Shown here in pieces: positions 1 through 11,153 of a stretch of DNA of 64,000 nucleotides. The stretch's first letter is position 1. The number at the start of each line of letters is the position of its first letter. Below the pieces are notes generated by a model. It had not been told where the DNA came from and did not search any database. It worked only from the letters and a program-made list of their open reading frames with translations. The translations under genes and the position numbers were made by a program. Source of the DNA: Cylindrobasidium torrendii FP15055 ss-10 (taxonomy: Eukaryota; Basidiomycota; Agaricomycetes; Agaricales; Physalacriaceae). The stretch covers positions 43,163-107,162 of the forward strand of contig KN880508.1 of NCBI GenBank assembly GCA_000934385.1, in the 5' to 3' direction.

Positions 1-587
1 AGCTCGACATGGAAGGGCAAATAACGTGTAACATGTAAAGCACAGTACATATATGTAGTGTACAAAATGACCGATGGATTTTGACCGCTTTGTTTTTCGT
101 TGGAATTGAGTTTGACTTTCGAGTATTTGAGAAGACGTTAGGGAGCTAGCTTCTTGTTGATCTACGCAGTGCGGGGAACCTGCCGTCGGGACTAGGTTCA
201 GGTTTTCATTTCACTGTAATTTACCCCGCATTTAATCATGACGTCTGCAATACGGTCAGCGTCTCCATTCCTCGTCTACAGTGGGTTGCGAAAGTTTTCG
301 CGATGTACTTTGCTCCAGTTTTACTTGCCGGAAAACTACTTACAGCGAACTTACAGGGCGCAGTGGCACCTGGAGAAGCGCGCGCCTTTGAGCGCATCAG
401 ATCGCCCTGACTCCACTATTGCATGTGATGTCACGTCCCCATGATCTTGCGTCACAACTCCGTCCATCTGCAGAGGATAAATTCTGCCTCCGCACCACCA
501 CGACTACCAGCTTTTCACCCATTTCGATTTCTGGCCAACAGCGCTCAGAAAATCCACGCATACATCCCCGCGACTTGAATAACGACT
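1..587. other. Upstream intergenic region
   Basis: No gene could be supported here. The open frames are short and have no recognisable composition or splice structure. The stretch lies upstream of the gene starting at 588 and probably holds its promoter. Confidence 0.5.
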
Positions 588-2898
588 ATGGCCCGCACTC
601 CTTCTGTGCGCATTCCAGGTTCAGCCGCTACGGCTGGCGCGCAATTAGCGCGCATTGCGTGTATGCGCCAATTGGCAACGCCGGCAAGGCCTTTCTCCGC
701 GTCGTCTGCAAAGTCCAGTACGCCTTCCTACCCCACATCAATGTCAAAGCGCTTACATGCACCCGCATAGCCGCCAACCGAAATCCCCAAGGCTCGGCCA
801 AGGTGGAAATGTCGCGACGAGCGACTGTTGCGGCAGAATCCACTCAACGCGTAACGATGACCACGCTGATGTCCGACAGCAAGCAGTGCGTGCCTTCATA
901 TCTGCGCTTATGGCTTTTCATCGTTCTTACAACGCACACCTAGGGTCAAGCCTGGCTTCACCGGTCCGAAGAAGCTGAGGTCGGAGCTGTATTTCCCAGG
1001 CGGACGCTCAATCTCGAATGGGAAGCAGTACTCCAACCCGCCAGCGGCGGCATATGAACCCCACACCGTGTATTTATTGGAGTCGAGGTGCGTGACATGT
1101 TAGCATCTGCCGGCGCAGCTCACAGTGACCACAGATACGACGTGCAATACCCAGGGCACGGACGCCCGAATCAACTCGTGCATGAAATTGGTATCTGCCG
1201 TCATGGTGAACTCGAGGATGTTCTTGCTCGCTACAACAGCGAGTACGCGCCTGCCCGTTCGCTACAACTCATGGACCGCGCCAAATGGCCATTTGGACAG
1301 CTAGAGATGGTGCGTTTGCTTTTTAGCATTATGAAGCATCAACTCATCCGAAATTCTAGCCTAAAGTGGCAGAGTCCAAGGCAACCAAGGGCTCCAAGGT
1401 GCAGGGCCGTGTTGAGATATGGGATACGCTTGAAGACGAGTCGGATGCCCTCATGCCATCGACACCAAAACTTAAGGACGTCTATGATGTGGACCCCGAC
1501 CGTGTCGCGCGCCAGACCGCCGCCGTCAAGCAGCGTGTCAAGGAGACCGGGCTGGACGGTATTAGCAGCGGCGTCATCCGCCCGGATGGGAAGGTGCCAT
1601 TCGAACTCGAGCGTCCGGATGGGACGTACCATCCCTCTGGTTTCCAAGTTCCCACTCGTGCCAAGGATCTTGGGAAGTATCCTTTGCCTCCACCAAAAGC
1701 GCCCGATACCCGTAGCAAGCCTAACGACGACGTGCCCGATGTTTACGTCCACCCAGAACAATGGCAGCAGGTGAAGGAGAAGGACGCTGCGGTCATGGGT
1801 CATATGCTTCTGGGAGACTTCGAGGCTGGCACACGCCCGAGCAAGCGCAAGATTCCGACCGAGGTGTCTGGTATCCGGGACAATGGCGAAGAACAGCCTC
1901 CCCAACACGCCTCTGGATTCATCCCCCCGACGCCGTCCGCCCCTCGCGGCGATACGAGTGCCTTTACTCACACTGTGGAAGGCCGTGAGCTTGACACGCG
2001 GGAGATTGAAGCGCGAGATGCCTGGAAGGCGAGCACGGCGGCCATTCGCAAGAAGTACTTCAAACATATTGCAGAGACGCCGTTCTGGCGACCTGTGCTG
2101 TCGCTGACTGTGTCCACCCGGCCACTGGCGTTCACTTTGGCGCGTTTGAGCAAGGCTGAGGCCCGTGGGCAACCGTTCCATGTTAACATCGACTCCGAGG
2201 GACGCAAGTACGGCCAGAGCCTGAGCTCGCGGCTGCGCTGCCTGCGTCTCCAGCGTATGGAAGACTTGGCTGTCGACATGGCGCAGATTTTGGCCGGTGC
2301 TCGCGGTGGACCCATTGGGATTCGGTTCTCTGTCGACCAGACTACAGGCGGAGCCATCGGCGACCCTGTCCCATGGACCAAGCGTGTGATAGGCGTTGGT
2401 ATTGCGAACTGGTACGAGCGTGCGGCAGAGATCAAGGAGGCGTTTGAGAAACGGCAGGATGAGGTGCACCAGTACGAGGTGAATGCGAAGGAGAGTGAGA
2501 AGCCGTTTGTGGTGTATGGAGTGGATGAGCGTGGGAAGCGTGTGGCGTTGCCCGGGCAGACGGAGGTTCCGACTCTGCCATTCGACAGCATTGCAAAGAG
2601 GGCGGCAATTCCAAACTCCTTAAGGGCAGTGTTCAACGACCTTGCGGAGCTGACGCAGCTGTTGCGCGAGGAGGGTGACCACTTGGTCGTGCACATGGAG
2701 GTTAGTGAGGGTGAGGAGGGTAGCGGTCGGATTATTGGTGTCGATGATGGGACGCCGCCACCGCCAGGCTGGGTACAGGTCAGCCATACACAGGCGAGGC
2801 AGGTTGTGAAGAGGCGTTTCGAGTGGTTGAGTGCGCAACATGCGGGCCCCATTGGGGAGTTGTTGGCCGAGCGTCACTGGGCCGTTGCGTACCCGTGA
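588..2898 (+). CDS. Conserved-looking protein of unknown function, 5 exons
   Basis: I do not recognise this family. Five exons splice in phase: 588-717, 771-885, 944-1087, 1135-1309 and 1360-2898, giving about 700 residues. The introns are 53, 58, 47 and 50 nt with GTACGC, GTGCGT, GTGCGT and GTGCGT donors. The N-terminus (MARTPSVRIPGSAATAG...) is rich in Arg, Ala and Ser and lacks acidic residues for about 40 residues, so it could be a mitochondrial targeting peptide; that is inference. The long last exon is hydrophilic, with many charged and proline residues, and has no membrane span. The third intron could end 9 nt earlier in the same frame. The start is the first ATG that joins to the later exons in phase. 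Confidence 0.75.
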
Positions 2899-3508
2899 GC
2901 GTGTATCATGTGAGATGTAGCTGAAAAGATTCGTGCATTGCTCGCTCCTTACAGTTTTTGTACTACTACCTATCTAGCCAAGGCTATCGAATTGATATCT
3001 TCATAACCAATATTTCGCGAGACCGATTCAGTGGAAGGGAAGTATCCCAACGACTTGCGGAAGTGAAAATGGCTGAGTAACCCCTGTGCAGTGTTTATCT
3101 ATGATTACCTCTATTTCCGTATTTGGATGCATTTGTCATGCAACCATTGTCTTTCTTCCCGATGGTCAGAATGTTCGACTTAACTACACAATCACTTCTC
3201 ATGTGTGTTATCGTAGCAACTATCATACGACGAAAGCCTCGGTAGACGGTGTGCACCAGTCAGAGTGCTGACTAGACCAATCACTCGGCTGAGCAAAATC
3301 TATTGTACCTCTGACGTTCCTTCTAAGGATTGAATGCCCTTGTTATACACCTTGGGGGAAGGATGTAGTCTATGTGCAGCGGCGGCGGGGGTCATATATT
3401 CTAACATAGTTCGCTACAGTCGGTATTGTAATCCTAGTAGCCCGTCCTAAAAGATCATGTTATTAGAAGGAAAGTCCTGGGAAGCAATGCACTGACCAGC
3501 CGCCCTCG
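2899..3508. other. Intergenic region between convergent genes
   Basis: This holds the 3' flanks of two convergent genes. I see no supported coding or RNA feature. Confidence 0.5.
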
Positions 3509-4678
3509 TTACGTGTGCAGCACGTCGACCTTGATCACATCCCTTCTTGAGTCAGGCAGGGCCCACCTCAGCGCCTCATACGTCTCCTCGTTTCTCACTG
3601 CCACATGCCGTAGCTCGGGCCAATAGCTCTCGTTCCTAAGCGCACGACCCCATCCACCGAGCACCAACGGCCATCGCGTGTCCACGTGCACGCGCCGGAC
3701 GCAGGGGAACGAGGCAAAGAGGGAGGACATGTCGTTCATCGGGCCATTGCCGTTCCGCCAGCAGTCTTCGGGGAGCCCTATGAGAATGTCCTGAAGAGCG
3801 GGCACGGGCATGTCCGCCCACGTGTTTCTGAGCGTACGAATGAGCTGGTGCACAGAGCGCGTGTAGAAATTGCGGAGCTCGAGTCGAACGATGTTTGGGA
3901 CGCGGAGTCCGCGCGGGAAGTCGGTGTTGTCCGACACTACGAGTTTCTGTAGTGAGATGAGCACGACGGGTGGGCCGCTGCCTTTGAAGGATACCCGACT
4001 GCCGAGCGTTAATGAGGTGAGTGTTTCTGCGGATGGGGCGAGCACTGTTTGTGTTGGGATCTCTTGTACGTCCAAGGACATCTCGACCAAACCCGGAGGG
4101 AAGATTGGTTTCGGGGTGGAGGAGTCGGGATCTGTCTTGTATATCACCAGACCATATGCGTGTACGTATCTGAGGCGTTCAAAGGCATTTGTGCATTCCG
4201 AGGACAGGATGGCGAGGTTCGCGGTCCCTCCGAGCAGTCTGAATGCAAGTGACCGTAGGTTTGGCGTTCGGTTGGCCATCACGACGGACAGCACTGTTCG
4301 TGGGTCGCGGTCGAGAATGGTGATGTGCTCTGCGCGGTCGATGTACTTTCTGACAAACGTTATCCACTCCTCGTCCGTCTCCCGCGTCCATGGATGGTAA
4401 AACGAAAAGGTCAGAGCCCTGCCCTGGCTCCGCTCGATGTGCGCGATGAGTTGGGGCAGACGCGCAAGTTGCTGTGAGTGGCAGGGGATGTGTACCCAGA
4501 GCTCAGGGAATGCGAAGGTTGCGGTGCGCCAGTGCTGGCAGACTTGCGACACGACCGTAGTGATGCGTGCGTTGTCTTCTACCTGGATGTACTCTGGGAA
4601 ATGCAGATCGTGTATGCATACTTGCGCAGAGATGATAATCTTACACAGGATGTTGGAGGGGAGCAATGAAACGCCCAT
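3509..4678 (-). CDS. F-box-like / leucine-rich protein
   Basis: This is a single-exon gene of 389 residues. The N-terminus has the short F-box pattern usual in agaricomycetes: LPSNILCKIII at about residues 6-16, then a polar stretch and VSQVCQHWRTATFAFPELW at about 43-61. The rest alternates hydrophobic and polar stretches (for example LRSLAFRLL, LTSLTLGS, LQKLVVSD), consistent with irregular leucine-rich repeats. F-box proteins of this kind are substrate adaptors of SCF ubiquitin ligases, but the substrate cannot be read from the sequence. The other two F-box genes in the window, 7916-9103 and 9190-10362, share the same layout. Confidence 0.8.
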   Translation of the reverse strand: MGVSLLPSNILCKIIISAQVCIHDLHFPEYIQVEDNARITTVVSQVCQHWRTATFAFPELWVHIPCHSQQLARLPQLIAHIERSQGRALTFSFYHPWTRETDEEWITFVRKYIDRAEHITILDRDPRTVLSVVMANRTPNLRSLAFRLLGGTANLAILSSECTNAFERLRYVHAYGLVIYKTDPDSSTPKPIFPPGLVEMSLDVQEIPTQTVLAPSAETLTSLTLGSRVSFKGSGPPVVLISLQKLVVSDNTDFPRGLRVPNIVRLELRNFYTRSVHQLIRTLRNTWADMPVPALQDILIGLPEDCWRNGNGPMNDMSSLFASFPCVRRVHVDTRWPLVLGGWGRALRNESYWPELRHVAVRNEETYEALRWALPDSRRDVIKVDVLHT

Positions 4679-5425
4679 GATGGTCAGAGCGACAAATGTA
4701 ATGATGCCGAGCGATCACTGCAGATTGTGGGCACGTGGTTCTCTCTCCGAATTCTCAGGGTCCCATTTGCCGGCATCGTAGTTGGCAGATGTAGATAGTT
4801 CGAATCAGAAAGGTTCATTAAGCGCCACTCCGCTTCCATCTGTCCTCTGGATATCCGCATCGAGACACACAAAGGTTACCCATGATCAGCCCATGATGAT
4901 GATTAAATTCGATGACAAAACAATGGAAATGGTATGGAGATTACGGTTGAATGGGCTTCGCTGTTGCTTCATTATATATCCCTGTCTACTATTAAATCCT
5001 GTGTCTATCTGATCAATCTCTGTAAGCTGGTGCTGGGTAGACCGTTCTGCATTTGGCTCACGGGGCCGCTTCATGAGGATCAGAGCTTTGGCATAGCACA
5101 CCACAGTGAGCACTTTCTGCATTTTGAGTCATGCCAAACATGAGAAAATAAGATGTGGCAATGTAAATTCATGCGTACAGTACAGCATTTACTAGTAGTA
5201 CTAGTAGTATTATTGCCAGGGCACAAAGTTATTTAAATTATGTACATACTACACGGTGCTCATTACACGTACGCAACTTCATCGCATCTTCCAGAGCAAG
5301 TCACTATACTCTTAGTATCATGAAGACCGAAGATATAGTTGCAGCTTCAGGGTGAAATGATGAAGGCTTTAGTACCAAACTTGCTGAGTCGATGGTTGGG
5401 TAGCCTATACTGGCTCTTTCTGTTA
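4679..5425. other. Intergenic region
   Basis: No gene was found. A short run of ACTAGTAGT-type trinucleotides lies near 5189-5212. The rest is AT-rich and has no supported feature. Confidence 0.45.
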
Positions 5426-5517
5426 GGCCGCGTGGCGAAATGGTTACCGCGTTGCTTTCCGACGTCTGCTCAGGAATCTGTAGGCAGAGATTGTGGGTTC
5501 GATCCCCGCCGTGGTCT
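5426..5517 (+). tRNA. tRNA-Arg (anticodon CCG) with a 19-nt intron
   Basis: The cloverleaf folds by eye. The acceptor stem pairs GGCCGCG with CGTGGTC, allowing two G-U pairs, and the discriminator base is T. The D stem is GCG/CGC. The anticodon stem pairs TTGCT with GGCAG. The T arm is GTGGG-TTCGATC-CCCGC and carries a standard B box. The anticodon loop reads TTCCGA, then an intron at 5463-5481, then A. The intron sits one base 3' of the anticodon, the normal place for eukaryotic nuclear tRNA introns. The anticodon at 5459-5461 is CCG, which reads CGG (arginine). TTTT follows at about 5529 and is a likely Pol III terminator. Confidence 0.9.
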
Positions 5518-6853
5518 AGAGGATAACCTTTTGGGCTAAGCCCAAGGATCATGCTTTTGGCCCGCGCCATGGGTCCATGCACCTTTTTCTCCCATACCAA
5601 AATCACAAGTCTGACCTTTGGAAGAATATGAGGTCAATGCTGGATTTTTCGGCAAGCTTTTTTTTGTGCATGCAAGGTCGAGAACGCTGAGCCCCAAAAG
5701 GCAACAATCTGAAGTCATGCATGCTGTATAATGCTCAATAGTGGACTATGAAGGCTCAAAAATAGCTTCTACCAATTGAATTTATCCACTGATTTAACTA
5801 TCAAGTATATTGCCCGTTATTCCATAAACGCGCCACTTAAGAACATTCATAATGCGCTCACACAGCATGCTCTCTGAAGACAAAACTCTCACAGAAAAAT
5901 GTAACCATGGCTAGTAAATAAATTTGAATAATATACGGCCCTTCCTGGCAGTGGTCTGAAAGCGGCACGCGAGGTTTTGCTAAGCATTCGCCGTCATGTG
6001 ATACCCGATCGACACAATGGGGAACAATGGCAATCAGATCGGCTACATCAATGCACGTTTACCATGGGGTAAGAAACTCATTTCTCAGGCTTTGAGGGCT
6101 GGAGTGACACTACGGCCAAGACTACACATGCGACATTCGAGTCAAGACGACGAAGCGACCTCGGATGGCTCGGCAACTTGGCGTCATTGTTCTTCTCGAT
6201 CGGCCACCCGTAGGCGAGATAACAGGCCCCGTTTGAGGTGTAAAGATACTTTTTGCCCCATTGTATCGGAATGCAGTCCCCAATGAACCCTGCTTTCCAA
6301 TCGGAGAGACCTAGAAGCCGCAGACATCATCGTTACTCCTTGTTGGTCTCCATAGAGTGTGCGGACTGTGTAAATCTAGGTCGAAAGCAGCACTCGGGGG
6401 CACATCCGACCGCCCACCGTCTCGGCCAACCATGGATACGGCATACAACGAGCTTACGCCCATCGCCCATCTACCACGCGATCAGGCATGTGAAATCGCC
6501 ATGTGGCGTCGCATCTTGCTTGTGATATTACCCCGCTTTTGCCCAAAGGCGCCGCGGGCGTCGGCGTGCGCGCAGTGTTGGAGAATGTCGAATATATACT
6601 TATAGAGCGTAGGGAACATTGGCGGTGCAAAAGCATATCTCCGAGTATCCCACGATATCAAGGAGGCCAGGCCAAGGAAGGAGGGGTCTATAGGATACTA
6701 TGCAAAGTTGGCAAGGATAGCGCGCGCGATAGCAATTAAGGATACATAAATCGAGATAAATAGGACAGAACCCAAGAGCCCAGCATAGCAAGGTATTGAC
6801 CGAGAAAGATACGGGGAACAGGGAAAAGAGATGAAGGATGGTACGACCCGGTG
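5518..6853. other. Gene-poor interval after the tRNA
   Basis: About 1.3 kb with only short uninformative open frames on both strands. I see no splice-linked protein, repeat array or RNA gene here. Confidence 0.45.
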
Positions 6854-7549
6854 TCACTCATCCGAGTCCCCGTCGTCCTCGTCGTCGCTGCCCCGCTTGT
6901 GTCCTCCATCCCATTTACGTTCCCAGAGCCGCACTTCATTTGGATCGCGATTTGGCGAGTCTACTGCCGCCAATCGCGCCCTCAGCGCCTCCGTCTCCGC
7001 AAGCAGTCCATGGATGTGGTCGATCGCTTGTAGATTGTCAGCGCAGAATCCTTTCAGCAGAAATGGGCACGCACTTTTCGCTAGAACTACGTTTTCGCTC
7101 TTTGGGCCTGCTCGACCATCTGCCTGTGCGACCTTTTCCTCGCTGACCCCATTCGTGCGCCGTCTTTTCCTTGGTTCTGTCGCCGCCGGCTGCGCCAGAG
7201 CTTCACGGAGCGTTGGTACAACTTCACAGAGCGCCTCGTATCCCCTCCGTATATTTGCTCTCCGTTTCTGCTCACTTTGGATATGATTTGCCTTTTTCTG
7301 GCTTGCAGAAAGCGTCGGCTTCATGTTGCTTGTGCTCGGTGTGGGAGGCGGCCTCGACGATGAACCAGAAGCAACTGGCATGGGATTCCCATTCTGTGTG
7401 CGGATGTTCGAGCTGGAGTTGTGGTGGGATGTACTCGGCCGTTTGGACGACGAGACGCCTTCGAGCGCCATCAGGTCCCGCGTTGCCCGCGAGAGTGAGT
7501 CGCGTCGTTGCGGCGGTATCGGGATGTTAAATGCGGAGTACTCGGACAT
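6854..7549 (-). CDS. bHLH transcription factor
   Basis: There are two exons, 7075-7549 and 6854-7026, with a 48-nt intron at 7027-7074 (donor GTGCGT). Because the intron is a multiple of three the frame also reads through it, but splicing restores the family pattern. The product has about 215 residues. After a Ser/Pro-rich N-terminus, the basic region and helix 1 read HIQSEQKRRANIRRGYEAL. A long loop with a basic patch (EPRKRRRTNG) follows. Helix 2 is created by the splice (VVLAKTIDHIHGLLAE) and runs into a short coiled coil. The HxxxEQKRRxNI pattern resembles the Mlx/Mondo-like group of bHLH proteins. The C-terminus is acidic (DDEDDGDSDE). It is a likely DNA-binding dimer; the target genes are unknown. 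Confidence 0.85.
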   Translation of the reverse strand: MSEYSAFNIPIPPQRRDSLSRATRDLMALEGVSSSKRPSTSHHNSSSNIRTQNGNPMPVASGSSSRPPPTPSTSNMKPTLSASQKKANHIQSEQKRRANIRRGYEALCEVVPTLREALAQPAATEPRKRRRTNGVSEEKVAQADGRAGPKSENVVLAKSACPFLLKGFCADNLQAIDHIHGLLAETEALRARLAAVDSPNRDPNEVRLWERKWDGGHKRGSDDEDDGDSDE

Positions 7550-7915
7550 CGTTAGGCTGTGGTGTCAATGTGTAGACGGTTGTGATGGTGGTGGTAGAGA
7601 ACAGAGCTGGTGCGGGTCCAGCCACCTCGGGCCGATCATCGCACAATGCCTGCCTCCTGCCAAAATGACAGTAGACAGGCCGCGTTAAAGAAGGTGGCTT
7701 TTGGGTTTCCTTGTGTACCTTCCCATCTTATGGAACAGTAGACAATGTTCAAAAAAATCGGGGCTTTAGGCAAATGCCGACCAAATGTATGGGGGCTCCT
7801 TGAATTATTGCAACAACCCTGATTGACTATCGCTAACACACGCGAACAACATGATATCCAAACATTGATTCCGATGCAAACTATATAATGCGTTATAACA
7901 TGTCGAGGCCTGTTC
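7550..7915. other. Intergenic region
   Basis: Short region between two minus-strand genes. It should contain the promoter of the bHLH gene and the 3' end of the F-box gene upstream. No other feature is seen. Confidence 0.45.
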
Positions 7916-9103
7916 TCAAGCCTCAATTGATTCCGGAAAGTTAATCACCGCAAGTCTACACTTGCGCCATACCGACAACACCTCAAGCAGCTGTGAGTAC
8001 ATTTCCTCGTTGTTCATTGTGATGGACTGGAGGTTCGGCCACCTTCTAGCATCTGATCCAACGGCATCCCAAGCATCCAATCGTCGCGCCCAGTGTAAGA
8101 CCGCCTCTGTAGGGCTATGTACCTCCCATCGCATATAGCGTACACTGGGAAACGCGGAGAACAGCCGACCGAACGATGGGCACCCGTGCACTTGGCGACC
8201 TAGCGGCGCCAGCTTGATACCCAGATGCTCGACTTCGGTCAACGGGTTGGCGGCCCATGTTGGAAGCAGATTGGAGACAAAATATTTGAGATTCTGGGGC
8301 ATGTCGACGCGTAGCTGCAGTGATTGGAGGTGCGGAGCAGTGATCCAATGCGACACGCGAGGATGGGTGACAGTATCCAATTCGCGGAGGGCAGGAAGAA
8401 GGACAGGAAGAGACCCCGGGAGAATATTCTTCACGTGCACATCTGGGCCTATTGTGAGAGATGAGAGGGATGAGGAGGATGGCAAGAGGATGGTGTGCAC
8501 GGGAAGCGGCATGGTGGCCGCCGAAACGACCTCGGCTTTCTTGACGATGGGACTGATAGACATTATCCCGATACCATCAATACAGACGTGCTTGAGCACA
8601 TCGAAGCTATACACCTCGAATCCTAGCTGTGCTTGTTGGGGCGCTATATTGAATCTGCTGGATGTTTGGATCGACAGGGAGCGCAAGTTGGGAGAATTTC
8701 CTCGCAGGATCATGGAAAAGTATGCTTCGTCACATTCCAGGATGGTAAGTTGCCGGGCAGTGGGAAGATGGTTCGCCACGATGTTCCGCAGACGAAACCA
8801 GATGTGCGTAGCACGCGGCAAAGCAAGAAAGCATACGAGAGGCCATCCCTTGGAGCGTTGAATCTGCTCAGAAAGCAACTCAAGCCGTCCAGCTGGGTAT
8901 CCACACCAGGGTATATACACCCAGAGTGCTGGAAACCCTAGCGCCGCAAATCGCCAGGAGTGGCACACACGGGAGACATCCAATGCCACCTGTGCGTTTC
9001 CTTCGACCTGATCCTGCGTTGCGAAAGTTGTATCGTGAGTTTGTGCTTGCTGGAATATTTCTGTGAGGAGCTCGACAGGGAAAGACTGGATTCCCATGGT
9101 CAT
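7916..9103 (-). CDS. F-box-like / leucine-rich protein
   Basis: Single exon, 395 residues. The F-box core is IQSFPVELLTEIFQQAQ at about residues 5-21, followed by VSRVCHSWRFAALGFPALW at about 43-61. It continues with irregular leucine-rich segments such as LRSLSIQTS and LSSLTIGPD. It resembles the neighbour at 9190-10362 closely in the first 70 residues (both have VCHxWRxAALGFPALWVYI). The two genes stand head to head, which suggests an inverted duplication. It is a likely SCF ubiquitin-ligase adaptor with an unknown substrate. Confidence 0.82.
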   Translation of the reverse strand: MTMGIQSFPVELLTEIFQQAQTHDTTFATQDQVEGNAQVALDVSRVCHSWRFAALGFPALWVYIPWCGYPAGRLELLSEQIQRSKGWPLVCFLALPRATHIWFRLRNIVANHLPTARQLTILECDEAYFSMILRGNSPNLRSLSIQTSSRFNIAPQQAQLGFEVYSFDVLKHVCIDGIGIMSISPIVKKAEVVSAATMPLPVHTILLPSSSSLSSLTIGPDVHVKNILPGSLPVLLPALRELDTVTHPRVSHWITAPHLQSLQLRVDMPQNLKYFVSNLLPTWAANPLTEVEHLGIKLAPLGRQVHGCPSFGRLFSAFPSVRYMRWEVHSPTEAVLHWARRLDAWDAVGSDARRWPNLQSITMNNEEMYSQLLEVLSVWRKCRLAVINFPESIEA

Positions 9104-9189
9104 GGTGGCGATTGGTGAAAGGCCGGAACTGCGGGCCGATGGGCCTTGGAATCGCTATTCTGGTTCTTTCCGGGTTCCTTCATGCGTCC
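9104..9189. promoter_or_regulatory. Shared promoter region of two head-to-head F-box genes
   Basis: The two start codons (9103 on minus, 9190 on plus) are 86 bp apart, so transcription start sites and 5' leaders of both genes must lie in or overlap this interval. This is inferred from gene position only; no clear TATA box is seen. Confidence 0.4.
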
Positions 9190-10362
9190 ATGATGGCTAC
9201 GAGCATAGCTGCACTCCCACTCGAGCTCCTCACGGAAACATTCGTCGGCGCTCAATCTCACAGCGCCGTCTCCCACGACCGAGGCCAAGCCGAAGAAAAC
9301 GCACGAGTAGCCATTGCTGTATCACAAGTGTGCCACCGATGGAGAGAGGCAGCGCTTGGATTCCCTGCGCTCTGGGTGTACATAGCCTGGGGTACCTACA
9401 ATGCCCACCGACTGCATCTCCTTTCCGCGCAAATCGAACGCTGTAAAGGACGCCCAATGATTTTCAATATTTTGTACCCCGGAGACGTATGCAATCAAAT
9501 GCTCGTGCACGATTCCATCGCGAGGCATTTTCCAAACGCAAAGGAAATATCGGTTGAAAACTGCACTACGAGTATGCTCACTACTATTCTAAAGTACGAC
9601 GCTCCGCACCTGTATTTTCTGCGCATCGAGACATTTTCCATGATCAAACTCCCCTCGGCCGTATCAAAACTGCTCGCGAAGAATTTCAAGTCTCTCAAAG
9701 GAGTTTATCTTCGTGGCATGGACGTCGCATCTTTGAATCTCGTTATAAAGGCGGAAAAGATCATGCTTGCAAATGTACGATTCCCCGTACATACATTCCT
9801 CGGCCCGTCTTCTTCGACTCTCACAACGATGGTGTTGTTACACGACGAGATTTCTGTCTCTGAAGCTCGCTTAGACAGCCCGCTTGTCTTACCAGCCCTG
9901 CAGTATCTGCGCGTTATGGCGCACCTCGCCCCACCTGTGCTCTTGGCCATCAACATGCCGCGACTCAAGATACTCGTACTGTCAGCCTTAAAACCAAATA
10001 GTTTCACATATTTTCTCTCGCTCCTTCCAGTCAGCTGGGCCTTAAGGCCTCCCACAAAGCTAAAGTGGTTAGAAATTGATTTCATGTGTGTTCAAGAAGA
10101 ACATGAGATGTTGAAGAATTCCGACCGCTTGGAACTGATGTTTTCTGTGTTTTCTAACATCGACAGTATGTGGTGGAAGGGCCATAGCTGGGTTGGTCTT
10201 GTGGAATCCTGGGGCAAGAGGTTAGGCGAACCCGGGGAGGATGGAAAGGCCAAAATGCCAAACCTTCGAGAAATCGCGCTGGACAAGGAGGATTCGCATG
10301 CTGCGTTGGTAGATGCATTGGCGGCGCAGAGGCCCGAGCTCTCCGTTCTCTACGAACCGTAA
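9190..10362 (+). CDS. F-box-like / leucine-rich protein
   Basis: Single exon, about 390 residues from the ATG at 9190 (MMATS). The frame is open further upstream but has no better ATG. The F-box core is IAALPLELLTETFVGAQ, then VSQVCHRWREAALGFPALW. The rest has leucine-rich segments such as LQYLRVMAHL and LKILVLSAL, with no membrane span or other known domain. It is a paralogue of the divergent neighbour at 7916-9103. The expected role is substrate choice for an SCF ubiquitin ligase. Confidence 0.82.
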   Translation: MMATSIAALPLELLTETFVGAQSHSAVSHDRGQAEENARVAIAVSQVCHRWREAALGFPALWVYIAWGTYNAHRLHLLSAQIERCKGRPMIFNILYPGDVCNQMLVHDSIARHFPNAKEISVENCTTSMLTTILKYDAPHLYFLRIETFSMIKLPSAVSKLLAKNFKSLKGVYLRGMDVASLNLVIKAEKIMLANVRFPVHTFLGPSSSTLTTMVLLHDEISVSEARLDSPLVLPALQYLRVMAHLAPPVLLAINMPRLKILVLSALKPNSFTYFLSLLPVSWALRPPTKLKWLEIDFMCVQEEHEMLKNSDRLELMFSVFSNIDSMWWKGHSWVGLVESWGKRLGEPGEDGKAKMPNLREIALDKEDSHAALVDALAAQRPELSVLYEP

Positions 10363-11153
10363 CGCATAGACTTGTCCACCAAGTTTCGGATGTAATGAAA
10401 ATTGATGATAATAATGGCATGATTTTCAGTGATCAACCTCGTCCTGCGAGCCTGAGGTTAAGTCTTTGTCTCAGTCCGGGTGCGCCACCCATTCTTCCAT
10501 TCATTCTCATTCACGATCACGTGTGTATCAACTGCGTTTTCACGAGGCTCTTCAACACAACATTCCCTCGTCCCCTTTGCTAGTACATTGTCGTTTGAGC
10601 AAAAATGTTCCGGATTTGCCTGGGAAATTATGCAAACAGGATTTTTGCATGGCAGGACTGTAGCATTGAAGGCGGTACCTCCTGTAATATGTATGCAGTA
10701 GAAGAGCTTGCCTGATATGTACCAAGCGGTTATCGATGCGTGGTTGGGTAAACATTGGTGAATTGTAGGAGCTGGACTCGGTCATGAGGCCTATGGGACC
10801 TTCCGCTGTTCAGGACGCTCTGATTTTGTGCGTGGATGATATGTACCGTACTAGGGGAGCGATGATGACGCTGTGGTGGGGCAAATGGGCTAGAACGGCC
10901 AAAGTAAGCCTGGTCTATGCGAAATAACATGTTTAGCCTGACCCATGAGGCCGCATATCCATCCTTACCCGCCAGATATCGCTGGACAAGTGCCAGAACT
11001 TGAACTGAACTTGAATACGTACGCACAAATCGGTCGGTTCCAATCTTGATCGGCCGATGACGTCTCGTGGGAAAAAATACCCCGCGAGCATTTGACAAGT
11101 ACCCCGCGTCCCCCAGCCTTCCCCACCGACCACGACGACGGCCGACAGCGACG
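10363..11153. other. Intergenic region upstream of glycogen synthase
   Basis: About 790 bp with no supported gene. The part near 11050-11153 is the likely glycogen synthase promoter and leader. Confidence 0.45.

Noticed and set aside
1339..2469. Long minus-strand open frame inside the first gene
   Set aside because: It mirrors the GC-rich coding sequence of the plus-strand gene, whose exons splice in phase.
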